Below are positions 26,050 to 34,608 of a stretch of DNA of 64,000 nt, one piece after another. The notes beneath the pieces are model-generated. The model did no database searches, had not been told where the DNA came from, and worked only from the letters and a program-made list of their open reading frames with translations. Origin of the DNA: Streptomyces sp. NBC_00259 (GTDB taxonomy: Bacteria; Actinomycetota; Actinomycetes; Streptomycetales; Streptomycetaceae); contig NZ_CP108080.1 of the NCBI RefSeq assembly GCF_036181745.1, forward strand, positions 310,001-374,000, in the 5' to 3' direction. The first letter of the stretch is position 1; each line of letters starts with the position of its first letter. The position numbers and the translations under genes are program-made.

Positions 26050-26763
26050 TCAGTCGCCGGCGGGCGTCCACGGGGTGCCGTCGGGGTTGACGACGCGCCG
26101 GCCGGTGATGCGTTCGGGCGTGATGGTCAGCCATATCTCACGGCTCCCACCGGCCCACGGGCGGGAGTGCGCCCGTGCCTCCAGCCGCCGCACCGCCTCG
26201 CGGTCGGCGACGGCGCGGCCCCGGCCCACGACGAGCACGCTCCATCCCTGGCTGAAGGCTTCGTCGATACGGTCGACCTCGAAGGCGACCAGAGCCCCGT
26301 CGGCGGTCGCAGCGACCGTGCCCCACGCGGTACGGAAGGAGATCCCGTCCTCGCCGAAGAGGTAGTTGACCGGCACGACGGACGGCCCGTCCGGCGTGAA
26401 CACGGCCACCCGTCCCACACCGTGGGTGGACAGCAGCTCGCGGCACTCCGCCTCGACCAGCTCGTACAGTTCCGCGCCGCGGACCGCGCCTCCTCTGCCC
26501 GGTGGCAGCGTGACCGTGGCACCCGTGAGTTCGCCGACCGTGGTCTCCAGCGCGTCGGCGATCCGCAGCAGCACGCCGGCGCCGGGTGTGGCCGCCCGGT
26601 CCTCGACGTACTCGACGTACGCGGGCGCGGCCCCGCTGCGTACGGCGAGCTCGTCCCGGGTCAGCCCGAGTTCCCGGCGCCGGGCCGCGACCCGGCGCCC
26701 CAGGTCGCCGGGCCGAGCCTGTACGGTGCCGGCCCCGGCCTGTACCGAGATCTCGTGGTCCAT
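26050..26763 (-). CDS. HTH-PPOX fusion: XRE DNA-binding domain plus pyridoxamine 5'-phosphate-oxidase-like domain
   Basis: 237 residues. Residues ~18-80 form an XRE helix-turn-helix (RVAARRRELGLTRDELAVRSGAAPAYVEYVED, LLRIADALETTVGEL). Residues ~95-225 form a split-barrel flavin-binding domain (GRVAVFTPDGPSVVPVNYLF, EVDRIDEAFSQGWSVLVVGRG) of the PNPOx-like type that binds FMN, F420 or haem. Such fusions are actinobacterial and suggest a redox-responsive regulator. ATG 26763 is preferred; GTG 26772 is too close to its GGAG. It is divergent from the CBS-BON gene at 27002 across a region with a partial OsdR box. Confidence 0.85.
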   Translation of the reverse strand: MDHEISVQAGAGTVQARPGDLGRRVAARRRELGLTRDELAVRSGAAPAYVEYVEDRAATPGAGVLLRIADALETTVGELTGATVTLPPGRGGAVRGAELYELVEAECRELLSTHGVGRVAVFTPDGPSVVPVNYLFGEDGISFRTAWGTVAATADGALVAFEVDRIDEAFSQGWSVLVVGRGRAVADREAVRRLEARAHSRPWAGGSREIWLTITPERITGRRVVNPDGTPWTPAGD

Positions 26764-26861
26764 GGTGCTCACGCTCCTCGCGTCGGCTGCCGGGGGCGGC
26801 GCGGGTATCGGGTTCCCCCTGGGTCACCGACAGCCTGCTCCGGCCGGCCGGCCCGTCGCTT

Positions 26862-26899
26862 GGGCCGGACGGGGCACGTCGGCGGGGTCCTTCAGCCCT
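26862..26899. promoter_or_regulatory. Weak OsdR-like sites between divergent HTH-PPOX and CBS-BON genes
   Basis: GGGCCGGACGGGGC (26862-26875) matches 10 of 12 defined positions of GGNCCGWWCGGNCC. A poorer site, GGTCCTTCAGCCCT, lies at 26886-26899. They sit between two divergent genes of the island and could serve both. Confidence 0.4.
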
Positions 26900-27001
26900 G
26901 CCCGGCCCCGAGGTGGGCGTCGCACGCTGGACGCGAGATGCGACCCGACACGCTCGGGCCCACGCTGGGGCCCACGCTGGGGCGCAGGAGAGGAAGCCGC
27001 C

Positions 27002-27673
27002 ATGGCCGACAGCCCGCACACCGTGGACGACGTCATGACCACGACCGTCGTGGCCGTGGCACCGGATGCCCGGTTCAAGGAGATCGTCGCCACCCTGGAG
27101 CGGTGGAAGGTCACCGCCGTGCCGGTGCTGGAGAGGGAAGGCCGGGTGGTCGGCGTGGTCTCCGAAGCGGATCTGCTGTCCCGGGAGGAGACCCGCGACC
27201 GCCGCCCCGGCATGATCGACCAGCTGCCGCCCCTGGACGAGGACGGGGCCCGAGACGTGACCGCCGAGAGTCTGATGACGGCGCCGGCGGTCACCGTCCG
27301 CTCCGGCGCCTCACTCCCCCACGCGGCGCGCGTCATGGCCCGCCACGGCGTCAAGCGGCTCCCCGTGGTCGACGACGCCGGCGTCATCCAGGGGATCGTC
27401 AGCCGCGCCGACCTGCTCAAGGTCTTCCTGCGTACGGACGCCGACATCGCGGCCGAGGTGCGCAAGGAGGTCGTGGACCCGCTCTTCCCGCTGTCCGCCC
27501 GGGACATCCGCGTCGAGGTGGCCGACGGCGTGGTCACCTTGTCCGGCGCCGTCCACGACGACAGGCTCGTCCCCACGGCCGCGCGTCTGGCCTACGCGGT
27601 CGAAGGGGTCGTCGGCGTGTCCTGCGAGCTCATCGGCCCCGCGCACATCCACCCGCACGGCGACGAGCGCTGA
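27002..27673 (+). CDS. CBS-pair protein with BON domain, second copy
   Basis: 223 residues, same architecture as the protein at 20926: CBS1 (TVDDVMTTTVVAVAPDARFKEIV to RVVGVVSEADLL), CBS2 (TAESLMTAPAVTVRSGASLPHAA to VIQGIVSRADLLKVFLRTD), then a BON segment (RVEVADGVVTLSGAVHDDRLVP). The His-rich tail AHIHPHGDER differs from the paralogue. GGAGAGGAAG precedes the ATG. It is convergent with the universal stress gene. It may sense adenosine nucleotides in dormancy; a partner protein is not evident. Confidence 0.88.
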   Translation: MADSPHTVDDVMTTTVVAVAPDARFKEIVATLERWKVTAVPVLEREGRVVGVVSEADLLSREETRDRRPGMIDQLPPLDEDGARDVTAESLMTAPAVTVRSGASLPHAARVMARHGVKRLPVVDDAGVIQGIVSRADLLKVFLRTDADIAAEVRKEVVDPLFPLSARDIRVEVADGVVTLSGAVHDDRLVPTAARLAYAVEGVVGVSCELIGPAHIHPHGDER

Positions 27674-27714
27674 CAGCACGCCTCACCGCAGCACACCGTC
27701 ACAGCGTTGCGGCG

Positions 27715-28185
27715 TCACGGGGCGCCGGTCACGGTGCCCTGCACGGCGACGTCCGGCCGGACGATGACGACCGGGCAGGGCGCGTGCTGGGCGACCTGCT
27801 GGCTCACCGAGCCGAGCAGCATCCGGGCGAACCCCCCGCGCCCGCGGGAGCCGACGACCAGCAGTTCGGCACCCTCGGCGGCGGCCAGGAGGGCCTCGGT
27901 CGGGTTGCCGTGCACCAGGCGCTCATGGACCTGGGCCTCGCCCTTCTCGCCGAGCACCTTGCGCACCTCTTCGACGAGGCCCCGTTTGGCCTCAGCGGCG
28001 TCGAACTCGGCGTCGACCGCGGGAGCCGACCAGCCGTGCGCGCCCGGCAGCTCGTACGCCGCCACCGCGTCGACCGTGCCCCCGATCAGACCGGCGTGCC
28101 GGACGGCCCAGCGCAGCGCCGCGTACGACGACTGCGAGCCGTCGATGCCCACGACCACGCGGGGAGCCTGATCGCCTGTGCTCAT
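27715..28185 (-). CDS. Universal stress protein (UspA family, ATP-binding type)
   Basis: 156 residues, a single Usp domain. Strand 1 with VVVGIDGSQSSYAALRWAVRHA and the C-terminal nucleotide loop VVGSRGRGGFARMLLGSVSQQV match the G-x2-G-x9-G-S/T motif of ATP-binding Usps. The length is normal. AAAGGTGG precedes the ATG at 28185. Multiple Usps are typical of DosR/OsdR regulons. It lies between the convergent CBS-BON gene and the phosphoketolase gene; no good OsdR box was seen directly upstream. Confidence 0.92.
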   Translation of the reverse strand: MSTGDQAPRVVVGIDGSQSSYAALRWAVRHAGLIGGTVDAVAAYELPGAHGWSAPAVDAEFDAAEAKRGLVEEVRKVLGEKGEAQVHERLVHGNPTEALLAAAEGAELLVVGSRGRGGFARMLLGSVSQQVAQHAPCPVVIVRPDVAVQGTVTGAP

Positions 28186-28305
28186 GGCCGTTCCACCTTT
28201 CTCGACCTCTCACGGATCCCTCGACTTCTCGCGGGTCCCTCATCCACGCTGCGCGACCGCCGGGCGTTCCGCCAGACGAGCGCCGCCACCGGAGCCCGGT
28301 GGCCG

Positions 28306-30690
28306 TCAGCCGGCCCAGGACCAGTCGGCGACCTCGGGCATGTCGACGCCGTGCTCGCGGACCCAGGCGTGGTGCCGGGTGCGGGCATCGGCCATGGCCT
28401 GACGTACCGCGACCGCCCGGACGCCGAGTCCGGGCACCCGGTCGACGACGTCCATGACCAGCCGGTACCGGTCGAGGTCGTTGCGTACGACCATGTCGAA
28501 CGGCGTCGTGGTCGTGCCGAACTCCCGGTAGCCGCGGACGTGGAGATTCGCGTGCCCGGTCCGGCGGTACGCGAGCCGGTGCACCAGCCACGGATAGCCG
28601 TGGTACGCGAAGATCACGGGCTTGTCCGTGGTGAACAGGGCGTCGTACTCGAAGTCCGGCATGCCGTGCGGGTGCTCCTCCTGGGGCATCAGCCGGGTCA
28701 TGTCGACGACGTTGACGACCCTGACGACCAGGTCGGGAAGATGCCGGCGCAGCAGCCCGGCGGCGGCCAGGACTTCCTGCGTCGGCACGTCCCCCGCACA
28801 GGCCAGGACGACGTCGGGCGCCCGCTCTCCCGTCTCCGTACCGGCCCAGTCCCAGGCCCCGGCCCCCCGGGCGCAGTGGGCGCGCGCCTCGTCCAGGCTC
28901 AGCCAGTCGAAGCAGGGCTGCTTCCCGGCGACGACGACGTTGACGTAGTCGCGGCTGCGCAGGACGTGATCGGCCACCGAGAGCAGGGTGTTGGTGTCCG
29001 GCGGCAGATAGACGCGGACGACCTCGGGGCTCTTGTTGAGGACGAGGTCGACGAAGCCCGGGTCCTGGTGGGAGAAGCCGTTGTGGTCCTGGCGCCAGAC
29101 ATGCGAGGTCAGCAGGTAGTTGAGGGAGGCGACGGGTGCCCGCCAGGGCAGTTGCCGGGACGTCCTGAGCCATTTGACGTGCTGTCCCACCATCGAGTCG
29201 ACGATGTGCACGAAGGCTTCGTAGCAGGAGAAGAGTCCGTGGCGTCCGGTGAGGAGGTAGCCCTCCAGCCAGCCCTGGCAGCAGTGCTCGGAGAGGATCT
29301 CCATGACCCGGCCGTCGCGCGCCAGATGCTCGTCGGTGGGGAGGACCTCGGCCTGCCAGGCCTTTCCGGTGGCGCCGTAGACCGCCTGGAGCCGGTTGGA
29401 GGCCGTCTCGTCCGGGCCGACCAGCCGGAAGTCACGGCGCCCCGCGGTGTCCCGCATGATCTGCGCGATCAGGTCGCCCAGGACCCGGGTGGGTTCGTGG
29501 AGGGTCTCGCCGGGCTTGTCGACGGGCACGGCGAAGCGTTCCAGCGGCGCGACGGGGAGGTCGCGCAGGAGGAGCCCGCCGTTGGCGTGCGGGGTGGCGC
29601 CGAGCCTGCGGTCGCCGTCGGGAACGGCCGCGAGGACCTGCGGGCGGGGGCGGCCGTCCTCGTCGAAGAGCTCGTCAGGACGGTACGAGCGCAGCCACTG
29701 CTCCAGTTGTGCCAGGTGCTCCGGATTGTCCCGGACGCCCGAGAGCGGTACCTGGTGGGAGCGCCAGGTGCCCTCGACGGGCTCGCCGTCGACCCGGGCG
29801 GGACCGGTCCAGCCCTTGGGGGTGCGCAGGACGATCATGGGCCAGCGGGGCCGCTCGGTGGTCCGTCCGGCACGGGCGTCCCGCTGGATGGCGGCGATGC
29901 GGTCCAGCGCCAGGTCCATGGCGGCGGCCATCGCCCGGTGCACCTCCGCCGGCTCGTCGCCGGCGACGTGCAGCGGCTCGTGGCCGTAGCCGCGCAGCAG
30001 CTCGTCGAGTTCGCCCCGCGGGAGCCTCGCGAGAACGGTCGGGTTGGCGATCTTGTAGCCGTTGAGATGGAGGACCGGGAGCACGGCCCCGTCGTGGACG
30101 GGGTCGAGGAGCTTGTTGGAGTGCCAGGAGGCGGCGAGCGGACCGGTCTCGGCCTCGCCGTCGCCGATGACGCAGGCGACGACCAGTTCGGGGTTGTCGA
30201 GGGCGGCTCCGTAGGCGTGGGCGAGGGAGTAGCCCAGCTCACCGCCCTCGTGGATGGAGCCGGGCGTCTCCGGTGCGACATGGCTGGGAACGCCGCCGGG
30301 GAACGAGAACTGCCGGAAGAGCCGGTTCATGCCCACCGCGTCCCGGCTCACGTCCGGGTACGTCTCGCTGTAGGTGCCCTCCAGCCAGGAGTTGGCCAGC
30401 ACGGCGGGTCCGCCGTGGCCGGGGCCCCAGATGCAGAGCGCGGACAGGTCACGCGCCTTGATCACCCGGTTGAGGTGGGTGTGGACGAGGTTGAGCCCGG
30501 GCGAGGTGCCCCAGTGGCCCAGCAGCCGCGGTTTGATGTGCTCCGGTCGCAGCGGCTCCTTCAGCAGCGCGTTGCTCATCAGATAGATCTGGCCCACGGC
30601 CAGGTAGTTCGCCGCCCGCCAGTGCGCGTCCAGGCTCCCGAGTTCCTCGCGGCTCAACGCCGTCCGGCCATGGCGCATGACCTTGCGCAT
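28306..30690 (-). CDS. xfp: Phosphoketolase (xylulose-5-P/fructose-6-P type)
   Basis: 794 residues, the usual length. Recognised by [18 protein letters not shown] near the N-terminus, [21 protein letters not shown], the thiamine-diphosphate region with [20 protein letters not shown], and [25 protein letters not shown] with [20 protein letters not shown]. It cleaves xylulose-5-P (and often fructose-6-P) with phosphate to acetyl phosphate, giving ATP through acetate kinase without oxygen. ATG 30690 follows GGAGG by 6 bases; the upstream ATG 30723 is less likely. Three overlapping OsdR-like palindromes lie 37-78 bases upstream, which places it in the dormancy regulon. Confidence 0.93.
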   Translation of the reverse strand: MRKVMRHGRTALSREELGSLDAHWRAANYLAVGQIYLMSNALLKEPLRPEHIKPRLLGHWGTSPGLNLVHTHLNRVIKARDLSALCIWGPGHGGPAVLANSWLEGTYSETYPDVSRDAVGMNRLFRQFSFPGGVPSHVAPETPGSIHEGGELGYSLAHAYGAALDNPELVVACVIGDGEAETGPLAASWHSNKLLDPVHDGAVLPVLHLNGYKIANPTVLARLPRGELDELLRGYGHEPLHVAGDEPAEVHRAMAAAMDLALDRIAAIQRDARAGRTTERPRWPMIVLRTPKGWTGPARVDGEPVEGTWRSHQVPLSGVRDNPEHLAQLEQWLRSYRPDELFDEDGRPRPQVLAAVPDGDRRLGATPHANGGLLLRDLPVAPLERFAVPVDKPGETLHEPTRVLGDLIAQIMRDTAGRRDFRLVGPDETASNRLQAVYGATGKAWQAEVLPTDEHLARDGRVMEILSEHCCQGWLEGYLLTGRHGLFSCYEAFVHIVDSMVGQHVKWLRTSRQLPWRAPVASLNYLLTSHVWRQDHNGFSHQDPGFVDLVLNKSPEVVRVYLPPDTNTLLSVADHVLRSRDYVNVVVAGKQPCFDWLSLDEARAHCARGAGAWDWAGTETGERAPDVVLACAGDVPTQEVLAAAGLLRRHLPDLVVRVVNVVDMTRLMPQEEHPHGMPDFEYDALFTTDKPVIFAYHGYPWLVHRLAYRRTGHANLHVRGYREFGTTTTPFDMVVRNDLDRYRLVMDVVDRVPGLGVRAVAVRQAMADARTRHHAWVREHGVDMPEVADWSWAG

Positions 30691-30726
30691 CGGTTCCTCC
30701 GTAACGTCGGGTGGTGAGGTCACATC

Positions 30727-30768
30727 GGGCCGTACGGCGCCGTCCGGTCCTCCCGCGCCGTTCGGTCA
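30727..30768. promoter_or_regulatory. Cluster of three OsdR-like palindromes
   Basis: GGGCCGTACGGCGC (30727-30740, 11 of 12 defined positions), GCGCCGTCCGGTCC (30737-30750, 10 of 12) and GCGCCGTTCGGTCA (30755-30768, 10 of 12). They lie upstream of the phosphoketolase start; the last overlaps the end of the DUF1876 gene. Confidence 0.5.
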
Positions 30769-31050
30769 GCGGGCGGCGCCCGGCCCGGAGTCCGGGATCG
30801 TGTACCCGTGGTGGAGGGTCTCGATGTCGCCGTACGCCGCCATCATGAGCTGACGGCCGAGGTCATGGCAGGCGCGGCTCGCGGCGAGTTCGTCACCGAT
30901 CTCCGGAACGTCCGGGTCCACCGGATGGCAGCGGGCGACTCCGCGGCCGGTGAGCACCGTCGTTCCGGTGTCCAGCCGCGCGTGGGCCTTCGTCGTCCGG
31001 CCCTCCTCGAACAGATCGAGCCGGATCCTCCATTCGGCCGTTCGCGCCAT
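30766..31050 (-). CDS. DUF1876 protein (Rv1738/Rv2632c-like), copy 2
   Basis: 94 residues, clearly paralogous to copy 1: MARTAEWRIRLDLFEEGRTTKA, then VARCHPVDPDVPEIGDELAASRAC. The conserved PDVPEIGDELAASRA block is identical in both. ATG 31050 was chosen because it gives the family N-terminus and has GAGAAGG upstream; a longer frame exists but covers the OsdR box pair. It may encode a hibernation-type factor like Rv1738. It precedes the phosphoketolase gene by 75 bases, so read-through is possible. Confidence 0.85.
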   Translation of the reverse strand: MARTAEWRIRLDLFEEGRTTKAHARLDTGTTVLTGRGVARCHPVDPDVPEIGDELAASRACHDLGRQLMMAAYGDIETLHHGYTIPDSGPGAAR

Positions 31051-31145
31051 GACCCGTTCGCCTTCTCCCGCCTCACGCTGCCCGTGCCGTGCGCGGTACG
31101 AGGACCGCGCACCACCAGCGTGCGTCCAGGGCGCGCCCCGGGCAT

Positions 31146-31180
31146 GGGCCGTTCGGCTCGGCCGGGGGACCGAACGGCTC
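31146..31180. promoter_or_regulatory. Tandem OsdR/DevR-like boxes 21 bases apart
   Basis: GGGCCGTTCGGCTC (31146-31159) and GGACCGAACGGCTC (31167-31180) each match 11 of 12 defined positions of GGNCCGWWCGGNCC. Their 21-base spacing puts them on one face of the helix, as expected for cooperative regulator dimers. They lie about 95-130 bases upstream of the DUF1876 gene. Confidence 0.65.
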
Positions 31181-31276
31181 CGGGCCGCGGGCCGCTCCCA
31201 CCCTTGCGGCAGGCCGGACGGCGGCGGCCGGACGGCGGCGGCCGGACGGCGCCGTTCCCGCCCGCCGGGCACGGCC

Positions 31277-33112
31277 TCACCGCTCCAGCTGTGCCTCCGT
31301 CACCGCGAGCGCCGCCGCCATGATGCTCAGCTGCGGATTGACCTCGGGGCAGCCGGGCAGCACCGAGGCGTCCGCGACCAGCACGCCCTCGACGCCGCGG
31401 AGCCGTCCCGTGGCGTCGGCCGGGGAACGCTCCGGGCCGGAGCCCGCCGCGACCGTGCCGGTGGGGTGGTACGCGGACAGATGCAGCTGCCGCGGGCCCG
31501 CCCCGGCGAGGACGCCGTCCAGCTCGTCGAGGCTGCGGGCGCGCGGGGCGCCGGGGATACCGGTCAGGACCTCCTGCGCACCGGCGGCGAACAGCAGTTC
31601 CCCCATGGCGCGTACAGCGCGCATCAGGCGCCCCGCGTCCCGGCGGTCCAGGTCGTAGCGGAGCAGGGTGCGGTCGCGGCCCAGGACGCGGCCCGAGGGA
31701 CGGTCGGCGATCATGGCTCCCAGGGTGGCGAGCCGGTCGGCGTCCTCCAGTTCACGACGGAGCTCGTGGCCGAGGCCGGGCAGGACGAAGGAGCCCATCC
31801 CCGGCGGGGTCGCGGTCGCCTCGATCAGCACGCCGCCGTCGTGGTGCTCCTCCACGCCCACGCTCTGCAGCACCCCCTCCCAGGCCGTCACGGGCTCGGG
31901 GAAGCGTCCGGCGACGCTGGTCGCCGGGTGGACGCTGAGGTTCCGGCCGAGCCTCGGGTGGCTGCCGAGGCCCGAGCGGCGCAGCAGCGGAGGCGACTGC
32001 AGGGCGCCCGCGGCGACGACGACGAGCGGGGCGAGGATCTCGAACTCGCCGCCGTCCTCGCGTCGTACGCGTACGCCGGCCGCGCGCGGCCCTCCGGGCC
32101 GGTCCCCGTCCACGAGGATCCGCCGCACCTCGGCTCCGGTGACGATCCGGGCGCCCGCGGCACAGGCGTCGGGCAGCACGGACAGCTGCACGCTCTGCTT
32201 GGCCCCGGTCGGGCAGCCGACGACGCACTGGCAGGAGCCCTTGCAGCCGGGCGCGTTGCGCCGCAGCGGCGCCGCCTCCCAGCCGAGCCGTTCGGCGCCG
32301 TCGAGCGCGATCCGGCCGTTGTTGCCGAGGACGTCCAGGGGCTGGGTGGCGACCTTCAGCGTGCGCTCGGTCTCGTCGAGGTACGGTCCCAGGCGTTCGG
32401 CGAGGTGGAACCCGAACTCCTTGGTCCAGCGCGCGAGGACATGCTCCGGGGTGCGGTAGCACGTACCCGAGTTGACGACGGTGGTGCCGCCGACGGCGCG
32501 GCCGACGGGCAGCAGCAGCGGCGGACGGCCGAGGGCGACGGTGGCTCCGCCGTCCCGGTACAGGTCGGCGAACCGGTCGAGCGGGGTGCGCCGGCCGAAC
32601 GACGCCGTGGAGTGGTGCTGCCCTTCCTCGAGGACGACGACGGTGAGCCCGGCGCGGGCCAGGGTCCGCGCCGCCATGGAACCGCCCGCGCCGGAGCCGA
32701 TGACCACGGCGTCGGCGGTGGAGCGGTCCGGCCAGCTGTCGGCGGGTGTGCAGTCGAGCGGGGGGTCCTCGCGCGTCAACGGCGGTACGGACAGGCCCTG
32801 CTGGAGCATCCGTTCCGTCCCGGCGGCGAGCAGGACGGGCACTTTGAGCACATCGAGCAGCGGGAGGAGCGCGGGCCGCGCGCCGAGTGAGCCGAGGACG
32901 GACTCCCGCTCGGCGGGCGTGAGGGCGGCGAGCCCCCGGCCGGTGCGGGCGAGAGCGTACGCGTCGAGGGCGCGGGCCGCGGACCGCACCCCGGTCCTGG
33001 CGGGGCGCGGCATCGAGGCGAGGACGGTTTCGAGCCGTGCGGGCACCCGGGCCGGCCAGCCGTCGGTACCGTCGTCGGCGATGAGGGACGCCACGAAGCC
33101 GGTGAGGTTCAT
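31277..33112 (-). CDS. GMC-family FAD oxidoreductase
   Basis: 611 residues. The N-terminal ~130 residues are helical (gluconate-dehydrogenase-subunit-3-like). Then come FAD motif DAVVIGSGAGGSMAARTLARAG, the GMC block PVGRAVGGTTVVNSGTCYRTPE, a Cys-rich CKGSCQCVVGCPTGAKQS segment, and a C-terminal LHLSAYHPTGTVAAG plus GVLVADASVLPGCPEVNPQLSIMAAA with the catalytic His/Asn region. This subtype resembles long-chain alcohol and sterol oxidoreductases. ATG 33112 overlaps the upstream gene's stop by ATGA, so it is the third gene of a regulator, lipocalin-like, oxidoreductase operon. Confidence 0.87.
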   Translation of the reverse strand: MNLTGFVASLIADDGTDGWPARVPARLETVLASMPRPARTGVRSAARALDAYALARTGRGLAALTPAERESVLGSLGARPALLPLLDVLKVPVLLAAGTERMLQQGLSVPPLTREDPPLDCTPADSWPDRSTADAVVIGSGAGGSMAARTLARAGLTVVVLEEGQHHSTASFGRRTPLDRFADLYRDGGATVALGRPPLLLPVGRAVGGTTVVNSGTCYRTPEHVLARWTKEFGFHLAERLGPYLDETERTLKVATQPLDVLGNNGRIALDGAERLGWEAAPLRRNAPGCKGSCQCVVGCPTGAKQSVQLSVLPDACAAGARIVTGAEVRRILVDGDRPGGPRAAGVRVRREDGGEFEILAPLVVVAAGALQSPPLLRRSGLGSHPRLGRNLSVHPATSVAGRFPEPVTAWEGVLQSVGVEEHHDGGVLIEATATPPGMGSFVLPGLGHELRRELEDADRLATLGAMIADRPSGRVLGRDRTLLRYDLDRRDAGRLMRAVRAMGELLFAAGAQEVLTGIPGAPRARSLDELDGVLAGAGPRQLHLSAYHPTGTVAAGSGPERSPADATGRLRGVEGVLVADASVLPGCPEVNPQLSIMAAALAVTEAQLER

Positions 33113-34608
33113 CGGGTGCCCACTTCCGCGTGTGCCGTTCCGTTCAGCGTCCACTCGGCCTCGGTACGCCAGCCGCCGAACCACCACCGCTCCAGCAGCA
33201 CATGCGCATCGGCGCGTTCGCTGTTGCGGCAGACCGCGGGTGAGCCGTCCGGGTCGGTGTAGTCGAGCGCGAGGGTGCGGTCCTCGGGCTGTGTGACGTC
33301 GACGCGGATACGGCGCAGCCCGGCGCGTCCGGTCACGGTCCAGGTGGGCAGGCCGATCGCGGCACGGAACCGTCCGGGTCCCGCCCAGCCGACGGCGGTG
33401 CGCTCGGCGCGCCGGGGCCAGGTACGGCCGCCCCGGCGCAGCCGCAGGAAGACCAGGGGCGGAAGCCTGCGCAGCCCGGGCCGCATGGAGACCGCGGCGA
33501 CGATCTCCAGCACGTCGCCGCCGCCCAGGTCGGCGTGCAGCCAGGCCCAGCGCCGGGCGTTGCCGTGACCGTAGATGCGGGCGGAGGCACCGGGCGCCGA
33601 GGCGAGTGTCAGCGTCGTGTCGTCGTACGAGAACGACCCGCCGTAGGTGGCCCGTGCGGCGGGCAGGATCTGGGCGGCGGGGAGCAGGGGGCGGCGCCAG
33701 GACCAGCGGGGGAAGGTGAACAGCGGCGCGTCGGCGGCCTGTTCGGCGAGGTCCCAGCGCAGCGTTCCGGCGGCGCCGGTCAGCCGGCCGGGGACGGCGG
33801 CGACGCCGTCGGCGGTGAAGCCCGCTTCGCCGGGGGTCCACTTGCCGGGTCCGAAGCGGGCGTGGCGGACCGGCGCGTCCTTCGGGAACACCGCGGCCCA
33901 GCCGTGTGCGTACGGCTCGGACCCGTCGGCGGGCGCGGTGAGTTCGTGGTGGAGCCACAGGCCGGTGCCGGTGGCCGGGTCGGTGATGGTCGTGTACCAG
34001 ACCTCGGTACGTCCCGGCTCGCCGTTCCAGCGGGGTGCCATCAGTGGCGCCGCGTGCTCGTGGCGCGGGAAGCGGAAACTCGCGAGGAAGGGCAGGAGCC
34101 CGGTGGTCACGGGGAAGCGCAGCGTTCCCCTGCCGGCCTCCGTGCCGTCCTCGTACAGCGTGAACGGGAGCACGGTCATCGAGGCGACCGGCCTGCGCGG
34201 GGTGACGGACTTCCAGCCGTCGAGGGTGAAGCGGCGGCCGCCGGCCGTGAACGAGATCCGGTAGCGGATGCGCCGCCGCGCGAGCGGGGATATCTCCAAC
34301 TCGCCGTCCGTGTGCGTGTCGTCGGCCCATCCTTCGATACGGATCCGGCCGGTGGCCCGCGCCTCGGTCGTGCCGAGGAGCCGCATGACGCGGTCCGCCG
34401 TCACCCGCAGGTCGAGGCGGACCCGGCGGGTGCGGTCCTCGCCGTCGAGCCGGACGGTGCCGAGCATGGTCTCGCCGAACGAGGTGCCGCGCGTGCTCGC
34501 GCCCTCGCGTGTACCCGCGCCTGCCTCTGCGCTGTCGCCTGTGCCTGCGTTCGCACCCGCGTCTGCGCCCGTACCGGTGCCCGCGCCTGTGCCTGTGCCT
34601 GTGCTCAT
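33109..34608 (-). CDS. Unknown protein, possibly lipocalin-like (CrtC/AttH/tocopherol-cyclase style), with repetitive N-terminus
   Basis: 499 residues. The first ~40 are a Gly/Thr/Ala low-complexity tail (MSTGTGTGAGTGTGADAGAN) encoded by hexanucleotide-like repeats. The rest is beta-rich, with segments such as EVWYTTITDPATGTGLWLHHEL, YAHGWAAVFPKDAPV and RIYGHGNARRWAWLHADLGG. These recall the two-domain lipocalin fold of CrtC/AttH-type hydratases and tocopherol cyclase, but the match is weak. GGAGGG lies 6 bases before ATG 34608. It overlaps both neighbours by 4 bases. Its tight coupling to a GMC oxidoreductase suggests a hydrophobic substrate such as a terpenoid or sterol; this is inference. 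Confidence 0.6.
   Translation of the reverse strand: MSTGTGTGAGTGTGADAGANAGTGDSAEAGAGTREGASTRGTSFGETMLGTVRLDGEDRTRRVRLDLRVTADRVMRLLGTTEARATGRIRIEGWADDTHTDGELEISPLARRRIRYRISFTAGGRRFTLDGWKSVTPRRPVASMTVLPFTLYEDGTEAGRGTLRFPVTTGLLPFLASFRFPRHEHAAPLMAPRWNGEPGRTEVWYTTITDPATGTGLWLHHELTAPADGSEPYAHGWAAVFPKDAPVRHARFGPGKWTPGEAGFTADGVAAVPGRLTGAAGTLRWDLAEQAADAPLFTFPRWSWRRPLLPAAQILPAARATYGGSFSYDDTTLTLASAPGASARIYGHGNARRWAWLHADLGGGDVLEIVAAVSMRPGLRRLPPLVFLRLRRGGRTWPRRAERTAVGWAGPGRFRAAIGLPTWTVTGRAGLRRIRVDVTQPEDRTLALDYTDPDGSPAVCRNSERADAHVLLERWWFGGWRTEAEWTLNGTAHAEVGTR

Noticed and set aside
25879..30717. 1612-codon rightward open frame
   Set aside because: It is antisense to the HTH-PPOX, Usp and phosphoketolase genes, and its composition reflects GC skew only. 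The BON/CBS-like text within it is out of frame with the real gene.
31200..31260. GGCGGCGGCCGGACGGC repeats as a possible functional repeat array
   Set aside because: Short GC-rich slippage-type repetition in an intergenic region; no regular unit conserved beyond about three copies.
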